Positions 1-6,892 of a DNA stretch of 64,000 bases are shown piece after piece. The DNA is taken from NCBI GenBank assembly GCA_000746015.1, contig JQKK01000019.1:1-64000 (forward strand), given 5' to 3'. The translations under genes were made by a program, and so were the position numbers. Numbering within the stretch: position 1 is the first letter of the stretch; the number at the start of each line of letters is the position of its first letter. Under the pieces are notes generated by a model. That model was not told where the DNA came from. It ran no database searches and saw nothing but the letters and a program-made list of their open reading frames with translations. Origin of the DNA: Lachnospiraceae bacterium MA2020 (GTDB lineage: Bacteria; Bacillota; Clostridia; Lachnospirales; Lachnospiraceae).

Positions 1-2
1 CA

Positions 3-176
3 ATACTCCCAAAAGCAGCAGGTGCAGAAGAAGTAACTGTAAAAGAAGTAAGAAAAAGTATGCATAAGCAGCCGGCATGGGGAAAATACTATGACAGCAT
101 GCAAGTAGAGTTAAGTGCAGAATTGAAGAAATGGATGAGCATAGGAATGCATAATTATATCTGGAAACTGTTCTAA
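3..176 (+). CDS. C-terminal end of an unidentified protein (cut by window edge)
   Basis: An open frame enters from the window edge and supplies 57 codons before TAA at 174-176. The peptide is mixed helical and basic, with aromatic clusters (PAWGKYY, NYIWKLF) near its end. I do not recognise the family. Its position at the left edge of a recombination-scarred island would fit a transposase or phage-type gene, but nothing in the residues proves that. It reads as genuine coding sequence because codon use resembles neighbouring genes and the frame is uninterrupted. Confidence 0.5.
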   Translation: MLPKAAGAEEVTVKEVRKSMHKQPAWGKYYDSMQVELSAELKKWMSIGMHNYIWKLF

Positions 177-183
177 AGGAAAC

Positions 184-229
184 CAGAGGCTGACGCCTCT
201 GCCCTTGAATAAAGTGCGTCGGAACGCAC
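184..229. other. two tandem tetraloop hairpins
   Basis: CAGAGGC (184-190) pairs with GCCTCTG (195-201) around TGAC, and GTGCGT (214-219) pairs with ACGCAC (224-229) around CGGA. Neither is followed by a T-run, so they are poor rho-independent terminators. They lie between the gene tail at 3-176 and a promoter, and may be a transcription or translation boundary or a trace of a mobile element end. Confidence 0.4.
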
Positions 230-237
230 AAATATCC

Positions 238-267
238 TTGAACTGTTATCTTATTAAGCAGTATAAT
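238..267 (+). promoter_or_regulatory. candidate sigma-A promoter for the GTPase-PLD gene
   Basis: TTGAAC (238-243) and a perfect TATAAT (262-267) are separated by 18 bases. It would transcribe rightward through the gene remnant at 300-446 into the GTPase-PLD gene, giving a leader of about 160 bases. Confidence 0.5.
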
Positions 268-299
268 GAGTAAGGTTTGAGCATCTAAACTGATCATAG

Positions 300-446
300 G
301 GTATAGTCTACCTTTCAAATCCTACAGTAAATTTACTCCGCCTTTCAAATGGAACTCGAATAAATGATGATGCGAGAAAATATATCAAGTCAAGGTCAGA
401 GGAAATAAGTAATAAAGTAAAGGAGATGATGTCAAATGGAAAATAA
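300..446 (+). pseudogene. 5'-truncated gene remnant overlapping the start of the GTPase-PLD gene
   Basis: A frame opens after TAG at 297-299 and runs to TAA at 444-446. Its last 30 or so codons read like real protein (…INDDARKYIKSRSEE…KVKEMMSNGK) and include no plausible start. The stop lies 11 bases inside the next gene, whose ribosome-binding site (AAAGGAG, 419-425) is embedded in this frame. Such a tight overlap normally marks translationally coupled partners, so this is probably the C-terminus of a lost upstream partner. A 10-base direct repeat, CCTTTCAAAT, lies at 311-320 and 341-350, close to the point where the recognisable coding begins. Family unknown. Confidence 0.5.
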
Positions 447-3400
447 AATATTAAAAAAATCATATGACTACCTTGTTCGATACGAAGATACTGAGAAAAA
501 ATTGCTAGGGGACAATGTTTTTTCTAATTTAAGAATCGGAAGAAAAAAGGCGGGGTTTTATGATGAAAACATGCCAAGAATACTGATGTTTGGAAGTTTT
601 AATGCCGGTAAATCAACATTAGTAAATGCACTTACAGGTAAAAAACTTGCTGCGGTTGGACCATTTGAAAAGACTTCTTGGGTAGCCAGATATTGGCCAT
701 CTGATGAAGAATTTTGTCATATAGAAAAAAAGGATGGAAGTATTGAAGAAATCGCTATATCTGAGTTTGTGAAAAATACGCAGGCTGATGTGTATGATGG
801 AGAATACCTATCTAATATTTATCGTGTAGATATAGGTTACAAGAGTACGGAATGTAATGTGGCATTAATTGATACTCCAGGATTTGGAGCTAGCGAAGAA
901 AATGAACTGAGAGCTATAGAATCAGTAGGAGATGCTGATTTGATATTTTATATGGTTGATGTCAACAAGCTTGGAAAAATGAGAGAGCAGGCTATTGTTA
1001 ACAAAATGAGAGAGTCAAAGATACCGATAGTTTGTATTGCAACAAAGTACGATGATGACATAGCTGAAGATGTTGAATATGAACGTGTTAAGAAAATGGT
1101 GGCGAAGCATACCGGATTCGACATTGCAGACATATATCCGATATCAGTAAAAAATTATTTAGAAGGCGAAGATGATAGTTATTTTGATACAGTGGTTGAA
1201 CTGTGCAGAAAAGTTCAGATAAACAAAATAGAGCATAGAAAAGCAGCACAGCAGGCGAATCTGTTTAGGCAAAGTAATAGCATCTTATCATTTTATCAGA
1301 AATTAAAAGGTGAGATTAATGGAATCACTACCAAGAAGAGTGAGTTTCAAAATCAGTTTTTTCATTATCAGAAAATTGTTAATGATAAATTATCCGTGTT
1401 TATTAAAGATTATGTAAGAAAAACTTTATATGCCGAGCATAAAGAGAATATAGTTCAGGTAATTGAATTGTCTTTGGAAAAAGATGATACTGAGCGTAAT
1501 GTAATTTTGTCTAGAATTCTTCCAACAAATTATCTTGAAGAGTATATGGAAAAACTCTCAAAAAAAGTTACTGAAAAGCAGTACGAATTGTGGAATGAAA
1601 AAATATCTGAATTGGCGACTGAATATAAGGGAATGATGATTTGTCTGTTAGATAATAAGTCATTTACTAACATCAGCAAAGCTCATGTTGAAGCAATTAC
1701 TAATATAGGGCAGAGTGAGAAGGCGTTTAGAGATAATGGCGTTAAATGGTCATTTGGAGTAGCAGGGTTTGTGTCGTTTTATGAGGCTGTTTTAGGAGCA
1801 CGTGCTGATGCTACTTCTGCTTTGCTAGCCGGTGCAGCTTTTACAGCAGGATTACCATTGGCTGCTGGTGGACTGATTTTAACAAGCTATCTTTTGAAAA
1901 AGAAAAGAGAAGTTACTAAATCAGCTATTCGTGGAGCTGTAGAAAAGGAAATATCAAATTTTGGTAATACCGTTTCGGATTATTGTATCAGTAGAATTGA
2001 AGATCATGATAGAGAAATTTTTGCATCTTATATGGCAAGTATCGATTCGGATATTCAGTTATATTTTCCAACGGGCAAGGTATACCAAGATGAAATAGAG
2101 GATTGTGATACTATAATTGCTGAATTAAGAGAATTTATCTCATCTATTGAATTTTCTGATGATGCAACGGACAAAGAAATTAATCTACGAAAGAAAAATA
2201 GACAATTAGAGCAAGAATGTAATGGATTAACATCTGAGATTGTTGAAATTAAGAAAAGTCATTCTAATGAAATTCGTGATAGAGATGAAAAGATAAATGG
2301 TTTGGTGGCTGAAAATTTTTTGCTTCAATCACAGATTTCCGATAAGGATGGCGAGATAGGAAAACTATCCAAAGACTGCAAGAAAAAAGAATCTGAAATT
2401 TGTGATTTAAGGGCAAAAAGAACTGAGTTAGAAAAAGATAAGAAAAATAACGAAGTTGCTATAGCTGCTTTAAATAAGTCTATAGATGATAAAGAAAATG
2501 AGCTAAGTGATAAGGTCGCAGATATAAAGAGATTAGAGAAAGAAAAAGGTGAACTTGAAAAATCTAACGATGAAAAAGTATCTGAAATTAGTAGATTAAA
2601 GAGTGAAAAGAAAACTGCTGAGAAAGAATATAAGAGAACTATTTCAGAAAAGCAGGAAGAGTTGGAACAAAAGATTGAAGAGAATTCTAAGTTAAAAGAT
2701 GAAATTGAAGACTTGAAATTAAAAACTCCGATTGTTGATGGAAAAGCAAAGCTAGAGCAGGATATATGCACAAAATTAGACGAGTTCGTACATCTTGGAG
2801 AAAACAAATTAAGACTAACAACAGCAGTAGGTGATAAGGATGAACTAATGGATGGATTGGAAGATTTAATTCTGTTTAAAGATGAAGATTTAAACATATT
2901 TCTTGATGACTTCAAAATGCTTCTGAAAAGTGGAATTAATATCAAACTAGATGGGTTAGTTATTGTTCCATTGATAGATGGAAAATATGTAATTTATAGG
3001 GATAAGAGATATAAAGCTTATTGTTTACTGGAAGGAAATAACTTTACAGTAAAATGTGTTGATGTATGGAATAAGGATAAAGATAGATATCATAGGTATA
3101 AAACGCAACTTACTCAGGCACCAATATTAGCTGATGATGAATTAAAATACAGAATATTTGACGAAATAAAAAGAGCAAAGAAGCAGATTGTTATAGCTGT
3201 TCCTTGGATAACTCAGAAAGCGTGGGAGGAGAAGGGAAATTATAAGTTTTCATTTGAAGACGTAATTACAAGCGCTATTAATAAAAATAAAGATTTAAAA
3301 GTCTATATTGTTACTGGAAATAGCGGAGATGCATCTTCAAAGTCAAGTAACAATAGTTCTAAGAGTGGTAGAGATAAAGATAAAGAAACTCGATTCATGA

Positions 3401-3678
3401 TTGAGCAAATAAAAAGTCGATTTACAAAAAGATCATCACAAATGATTATTTATGGTGATTGCATTATTCATGACAAGATACTTGTCGTAGATGATTGCTT
3501 TAGAATGGTAGGAAGTTATAATATGCTTTCTAATCAGGGGATTTATGGAAATGGATATGATCGTCAGGGTGAAACCATGGAAATTAACGAGAATCCTAGA
3601 AATGTAAAGAAAACATTAGCGATTGCCTCTGCACGTGCAAATCAAGGTTCTGACTTTTTTTATTTAGGGTTAAGCTGA
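436..3678 (+). CDS. dynamin-like GTPase / coiled coil / phospholipase-D nuclease fusion
   Basis: This is a 1080-residue multidomain protein. The N-terminal P-loop GTPase shows G1 GSFNAGKS (residues 53-60), G3 DTPG (146-149) and G4 TKYD (203-206), as in dynamin-like and related membrane GTPases. A glycine/alanine-rich hydrophobic stretch at about 436-490 ends in KKKRE and could insert into a membrane. A highly charged coiled coil spans about 585-780. The C-terminus (about 900-1080) is PLD-like, with one HxKx4D motif, H1012-K1014-D1019, so an active nuclease or lipase would have to dimerise. ATG 436 follows AAAGGAG at good distance. The architecture (nucleotide sensor, membrane or oligomer module, toxic effector) suggests antiphage or stress-triggered abortive function. 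That is inference. The domain calls are seen in the sequence. Confidence 0.85.
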   Translation: MENKILKKSYDYLVRYEDTEKKLLGDNVFSNLRIGRKKAGFYDENMPRILMFGSFNAGKSTLVNALTGKKLAAVGPFEKTSWVARYWPSDEEFCHIEKKDGSIEEIAISEFVKNTQADVYDGEYLSNIYRVDIGYKSTECNVALIDTPGFGASEENELRAIESVGDADLIFYMVDVNKLGKMREQAIVNKMRESKIPIVCIATKYDDDIAEDVEYERVKKMVAKHTGFDIADIYPISVKNYLEGEDDSYFDTVVELCRKVQINKIEHRKAAQQANLFRQSNSILSFYQKLKGEINGITTKKSEFQNQFFHYQKIVNDKLSVFIKDYVRKTLYAEHKENIVQVIELSLEKDDTERNVILSRILPTNYLEEYMEKLSKKVTEKQYELWNEKISELATEYKGMMICLLDNKSFTNISKAHVEAITNIGQSEKAFRDNGVKWSFGVAGFVSFYEAVLGARADATSALLAGAAFTAGLPLAAGGLILTSYLLKKKREVTKSAIRGAVEKEISNFGNTVSDYCISRIEDHDREIFASYMASIDSDIQLYFPTGKVYQDEIEDCDTIIAELREFISSIEFSDDATDKEINLRKKNRQLEQECNGLTSEIVEIKKSHSNEIRDRDEKINGLVAENFLLQSQISDKDGEIGKLSKDCKKKESEICDLRAKRTELEKDKKNNEVAIAALNKSIDDKENELSDKVADIKRLEKEKGELEKSNDEKVSEISRLKSEKKTAEKEYKRTISEKQEELEQKIEENSKLKDEIEDLKLKTPIVDGKAKLEQDICTKLDEFVHLGENKLRLTTAVGDKDELMDGLEDLILFKDEDLNIFLDDFKMLLKSGINIKLDGLVIVPLIDGKYVIYRDKRYKAYCLLEGNNFTVKCVDVWNKDKDRYHRYKTQLTQAPILADDELKYRIFDEIKRAKKQIVIAVPWITQKAWEEKGNYKFSFEDVITSAINKNKDLKVYIVTGNSGDASSKSSNNSSKSGRDKDKETRFMIEQIKSRFTKRSSQMIIYGDCIIHDKILVVDDCFRMVGSYNMLSNQGIYGNGYDRQGETMEINENPRNVKKTLAIASARANQGSDFFYLGLS

Positions 3679-3684
3679 TAATAA

Positions 3685-3930
3685 TGGCTCTTTTATAATG
3701 TTATGCCGACCTATCATAATTCCAGTGGCAAGAAAGCCTACATCATGAATATGTATACAGATCCGAACTATAGACGACAAGGAATTGCGTACAAAACATT
3801 AGATATGCTTGTTAATGTTTCAAAAGAACGTGGAGTTAAACAGATATCATTAGAGGCAACAGATATGGGGCGACCTTTATATGAGAAATATGGTTTTGCT
3901 AAAATGGAATCTGAAATGGAACTAATATAG
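3685..3930 (+). pseudogene. GNAT acetyltransferase, N-terminus missing
   Basis: An open frame begins right after TAA 3682-3684, six bases past the stop of the GTPase-PLD gene, and encodes the C-terminal half of a GNAT. It contains the strand NMYTDP and the acetyl-CoA loop YRRQGIA, then the typical ending PLYEKYGFAK. The frame is already protein-like before ATG 3703 (WLFYNV), so the missing part is the N-terminal half rather than a short native gene. An intact member has about 150 residues and this has about 80. It is probably inactive. The junction suggests that the GTPase-PLD segment was inserted into, or recombined with, this acetyltransferase gene. Confidence 0.7.
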
Positions 3931-3936
3931 GAGGTT

Positions 3937-4344
3937 ATGTTGGGAATCAAATATACAGATAAACATGATTTTAATAAAAATGAACTAGAAGACTTATTTT
4001 TGTCAGTTGACTGGTCATCAGGCCATTATCCGGAAAAACTATGCATTGCAATGAAAAATTTTCAAACCGTTTTTTCTGCTTATGATGGGGATAAGTTAGT
4101 TGGAATGGTATGTGCTATGGATGATGGAATAATGAATGCATATGTCCATTATTTATTAGTTAATCCCGAATATCATAATCAAATGATTGGCAGAACACTA
4201 ATCAATAAGATTAAAGATAAGTATCAGGACTATCTTAGAATAGCTGTAATTGCTTATGACAATGAAATGCATTTTTACCAGAACTGTGGTTTTGAAAAGA
4301 GTAATGACGCATCGCCAATGTTTATAACATCTTTATGGACATAA
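3937..4344 (+). CDS. GNAT family N-acetyltransferase
   Basis: This 135-residue protein has the GNAT core: a central strand AYVHYLLVNPEY, the acetyl-CoA pyrophosphate loop NQMIGRTL (a variant of Q/RxxGxG/A), and a late HFYQNCGFEK helix-strand. The substrate cannot be told from sequence. AGGAGG at 3929-3934 lies only two bases before ATG 3937, so TTG 3940 may be the true start. It is followed directly by another GNAT stump and preceded by a truncated one, making three acetyltransferase genes in a row. Confidence 0.75.
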   Translation: MLGIKYTDKHDFNKNELEDLFLSVDWSSGHYPEKLCIAMKNFQTVFSAYDGDKLVGMVCAMDDGIMNAYVHYLLVNPEYHNQMIGRTLINKIKDKYQDYLRIAVIAYDNEMHFYQNCGFEKSNDASPMFITSLWT

Positions 4345-4488
4345 GCAAAACCATTCGGTGATTCTAGCAGAATTGCACTAACCTGTAATAAAAATAATTA
4401 TGTAGCCAAAGCGCTATATGAAAGTATTGGTTTTTCCACTACGGGAGTTGAGGATGAAGATGAAATTTAACTTGTTATGAATGTATAA
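4345..4488 (+). pseudogene. GNAT C-terminal fragment with internal stop
   Basis: Directly after the previous stop a frame encodes RIALTCNKNN…AKALYESIGF, the classic last helix and strand of a GNAT. It runs to TAA at 4468-4470. Reading continues sensibly through that stop (LVMNV, then TAA 4486-4488). The first stop is therefore best explained as a GAA-to-TAA nonsense change in the usual acidic ending. No start codon is present. It is a decayed gene fragment. Confidence 0.6.
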
Positions 4489-4507
4489 TAATCAGTAGAA
4501 AATTAGT

Positions 4508-4552
4508 GTGCGCTCGTACTTTACGTAAATAGTAGGTACGAGTGCACTTTTA
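4508..4552. terminator. bidirectional rho-independent terminator
   Basis: GTGCGCTCGTAC (4508-4519) pairs with GTACGAGTGCAC (4536-4547), 12 pairs with one G-U, followed by TTTT-type sequence. It sits between the rightward GNAT genes and the leftward gene at 4605-5114 and could serve both. Confidence 0.7.
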
Positions 4553-4604
4553 CTATGCGAAAAGAGATTGCGACCGGTATTTGGATAAATCTATAGACTT
4601 TGTA

Positions 4605-5114
4605 CTACCTTTTCCTCTTGCCGCGACCATTGCCTTTTACCGGTTTACAGAGATCCGAGTATCTTTGAAGGATATCGGTAAAGGTCTTAAACTCATAGGG
4701 ATCCATCTTGGTAAAATTAATTTTGAAGAGTTTGCTATACATGACCATTTGAGCTTGCGTTGCATTGTCGGCAGTCTTTAGTTCTTCAAATGAGTCAAGT
4801 ATATCGTCAACAGGAGTCGTAGCTTCACCGGTTTCTGCGTCTTTACTATGTGCATCCCTTATATCTTTTGCAATTTTTAATACATCATTTCCGATAAGAT
4901 TGTTAAAGTAATTCTCTTCGGAAATAGAAGCAGCCTTTAAAGTCTTAATGTAATGATCTTCATCTGAAATGCCTTTGTTTTGAAGGCGGACTCTTGTCTG
5001 TTCAATCATTTTGTTGATGTTTCGAAATTGCATTCCGGCAAGATTATCAACATAGATTTCCATGTCTGAAAGAAAATTTATAAAATCCGGATGCTTAATC
5101 ATTTCACATATCAA
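4605..5114 (-). CDS. unidentified helical protein, probably N-terminally truncated
   Basis: A leftward frame of 169 residues is almost wholly helical and charged and ends in a basic tail (GNGRGKRKR). I do not recognise the family. The frame begins at a weak TTG. It stays open upstream for at least 30 more codons (…DLLKSRKLNVR…) without a convincing ribosome-binding site, so the segment is probably the C-terminal part of a longer gene cut near 5150. The sequence switches there to a rightward coding-like frame. A basic C-terminus and the presence of a recombinase nearby would fit a plasmid or integrative-element protein, but this is only a guess. Confidence 0.45.
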   Translation of the reverse strand: MICEMIKHPDFINFLSDMEIYVDNLAGMQFRNINKMIEQTRVRLQNKGISDEDHYIKTLKAASISEENYFNNLIGNDVLKIAKDIRDAHSKDAETGEATTPVDDILDSFEELKTADNATQAQMVMYSKLFKINFTKMDPYEFKTFTDILQRYSDLCKPVKGNGRGKRKR

Positions 5115-5151
5115 TCGGACATTGAGCTTTCTACTTTTTAATAAATCTACA

Positions 5152-5361
5152 GTTACTGAGCTAATTGAAAAGTATGCCGGTAAGTTTGCTATGGATGATA
5201 TAGGCTATGACTATTGCGTATATATTGGCAATACGCCGGTCACACTTGTTTATTCATACAAAAATTTGGGTGATCGACTCAAAGATTATTATAGGCAATG
5301 TTATCAAAATCAAGACTCAGGGATGAAATCAGAAAAGAGCATGTGCCAAAAAGCAAGTTGA
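5152..5361 (+). pseudogene. rightward gene fragment of unknown family
   Basis: From about 5152 the plus strand carries a protein-like frame (ELIEKYAGKFAMDDIGYDY, then NTPVTLVYSYKNLGDRLKDYY) with no start of its own. Its apparent upstream part is merely antisense to the gene at 4605-5114. Near 5297 coding quality moves to another frame that begins with ATG 5298. It looks like the middle of a gene whose start was lost at the junction with the opposite-strand fragment. Confidence 0.4.
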
Positions 5362-5432
5362 CAGTGACACAGTGCGGAATTACAATGGTGTCAGAAAGCG
5401 AGGTGGCACAAGATGAAGATTACAACTCTTGA
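5298..5432 (+). CDS. possible small protein, 44 residues
   Basis: ATG 5298 opens a 44-codon frame (MLSKSRLRDEIRKE…TVTQCGITMVSESE…) with normal codon use, ending at TGA 5430-5432. The stop lies 20 bases inside the next gene, suggesting coupling. No strong ribosome-binding site precedes it, and it may instead be a frameshifted continuation of the fragment just upstream. Function unknown. Confidence 0.35.
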   Translation: MLSKSRLRDEIRKEHVPKSKLTVTQCGITMVSESEVAQDEDYNS

Positions 5433-5709
5433 TAAAGCCCTTGAAAGAATAAAGGAATTAGAAAAAGAGGTTGCAGAGCTTAAGGCGGAAAATGAAACGC
5501 TCCGTAACCGTAACTTCGGTGGTCGCAAAAAACATGATGAAGCTTGGATGGCAGCATATAATGATTTTATGTTGAAGTATGAGAGTGGCATGACTCTTAT
5601 GGAGATAGTTGCAGAGGGGGATGTCAGCAGAAGAACAGCCTATCGCTATCTGGCATATTATAAAGAACTGCAGAAAATTGTAGGGACTTCAAAAAGTGTT
5701 CAAAAGTGA
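5413..5709 (+). CDS. small coiled-coil plus helix-turn-helix DNA-binding protein
   Basis: The 98-residue protein starts with a leucine-heptad coiled coil (LERIKELEKEVAELKAENE, about 9-30). A basic linker (RNRNFGGRKKHDE) and a resolvase-like helix-turn-helix follow, with GMTLMEIVAEGDVSRRTAYRY as the recognition part (about residues 60-82). Such proteins accompany mobile elements and can act as accessory DNA-binding factors for the recombinase. Its stop codon TGA lies inside a perfect 10-bp stem at 5693-5716. GTGGCACAAG, with no strong ribosome-binding site, precedes ATG 5413. Confidence 0.6.
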   Translation: MKITTLDKALERIKELEKEVAELKAENETLRNRNFGGRKKHDEAWMAAYNDFMLKYESGMTLMEIVAEGDVSRRTAYRYLAYYKELQKIVGTSKSVQK

Positions 5710-5810
5710 ACACTTTAACTATAAAGTTTAAACCGGTCGAATTCGACGGGGTTAAAAAGAAAAAAGGTTAAAACGGAGAATCTTGAGGTCAAAATTTTTC
5801 ACCTCAAGAT
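5693..5810. promoter_or_regulatory. three dyad symmetries between HTH gene and ORF6N gene
   Basis: Three perfect inverted repeats occur in 118 bases. AAAGTGTTCA (5693-5702) pairs with TGAACACTTT (5707-5716). GTCGAATTCGAC is a continuous palindrome at 5736-5747. AATCTTGAGGT (5778-5788) pairs with ACCTCAAGATT (5800-5810). None has a proper T-run. They could be operators for the adjacent HTH protein, a weak terminator, or recombination sites. Confidence 0.45.
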
Positions 5811-5823
5811 TGGAAAGGAAAAT

Positions 5824-6879
5824 ATGGGCGAAAAAAAGAACGAAGTGGTGGATAATACTGAATTAGTTCCAGTAGAAGTTACAGAAGAATTTTTGAGAGA
5901 AAAACTATATGAAGTTCGTGGCGTAAAGGTAATGCTTGATGCAGATTTGGCAGAAATATATGGATATGAAACTAAAAGGTTAAACGAGCAGGTAAAGAGA
6001 AATATAAGAAAATTTCCTGAAGACTTTATGTTTCAAGTGACTGATGAAGAAGTGAAAATTTTGTGGTCGCAAAATGCGACCGCAAATATTAATTCAATGT
6101 CGCGTAGTAATCCATACGTTTTTACAGAGCAAGGATTGTATATGTTAATGACAGTTTTAAAAGGAACACTGGCAGAAAAACAGAGTATAGATTTAGTTCG
6201 TACTTTCAAAAAGATGAAGGACTATATTATTGATAATCAGAGTCTTATTGGTCAGCGTGAAATGATGCAGCTATCAATGCAAACTGCAAGCAATGTGGTC
6301 GAGATAAAAAAGCTCCGAATGGATCTTGTTTCTGTGGAAAAACAAATGTCAGATGTCATGGATGGACTTAGCGATGTTGTGACAAAATCTGATCTTGCAG
6401 ACATGATGAATAGTTTTGTTAGTGACGAGGATAATGGCTGGCTCATGTATAATACCAAGTATTGCAGTGCGGATGTGGCATATTCTTCAATATACAGTAA
6501 AGCCAAGAAATCAGTATATCTTGTTGATAATTATATTGGAATTAGAACGTTGGTACACTTGAAAAATGTTATTTCGGGAGTGGAGATCAAGGTGTTTAGT
6601 GATAATGTAGGTACTTCAAAACTCCACAATGTTGAATACAAAGATTTCTGCAAAGAATACCCGACATTAAAAATTACAATGCAACGTACCGGTGGAATTT
6701 TTCATGACAGATTTATTGTTCTTGATTACGGAACAAAAGATGAACGTGTATTTCTGTGCGGTGCATCGTCAAAAGATGCAGGTGGTCGTATCACAAGTAT
6801 TGTAGAAGATTTTGGAATAGATAAGTATAAACCGATGATAAAGAAATTATTGCAAAATGGATTATTGCAACTTCCATAG
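5824..6879 (+). CDS. ORF6N-domain protein with C-terminal PLD-like domain
   Basis: This 351-residue protein has an N-terminal ORF6N domain (about 19-105; EVRGVKVMLDADLAEIYG…NEQVKRN…FPEDFMFQ), a DNA-binding fold common in phage and mobile-element antirepressors. A short coiled-coil linker lies at about 150-195. The C-terminal region resembles a PLD-type domain, with HxRx4D at H294-R296-D301 followed by a GASSKD loop. The catalytic lysine of the HKD motif is replaced by arginine, so catalysis is uncertain. GGAAAGGAAA gives a good start at ATG 5824. The next gene, a recombinase, begins 13 bases downstream, so the two are probably co-transcribed. It may regulate the element or be a DNA-directed effector. 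Confidence 0.8.
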   Translation: MGEKKNEVVDNTELVPVEVTEEFLREKLYEVRGVKVMLDADLAEIYGYETKRLNEQVKRNIRKFPEDFMFQVTDEEVKILWSQNATANINSMSRSNPYVFTEQGLYMLMTVLKGTLAEKQSIDLVRTFKKMKDYIIDNQSLIGQREMMQLSMQTASNVVEIKKLRMDLVSVEKQMSDVMDGLSDVVTKSDLADMMNSFVSDEDNGWLMYNTKYCSADVAYSSIYSKAKKSVYLVDNYIGIRTLVHLKNVISGVEIKVFSDNVGTSKLHNVEYKDFCKEYPTLKITMQRTGGIFHDRFIVLDYGTKDERVFLCGASSKDAGGRITSIVEDFGIDKYKPMIKKLLQNGLLQLP

Positions 6880-6892
6880 GAGGATGTTCTAA

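Noticed and set aside
184-229. Tandem hairpins as a rho-independent terminator
   Set aside because: No T-run after either stem, so listed only as structures.
2325-2945. 206-codon open frame on the minus strand
   Set aside because: It lies antisense to the lysine/glutamate-rich coiled coil of the GTPase-PLD gene; its serine/phenylalanine-rich product is the expected shadow, with no ribosome-binding site.
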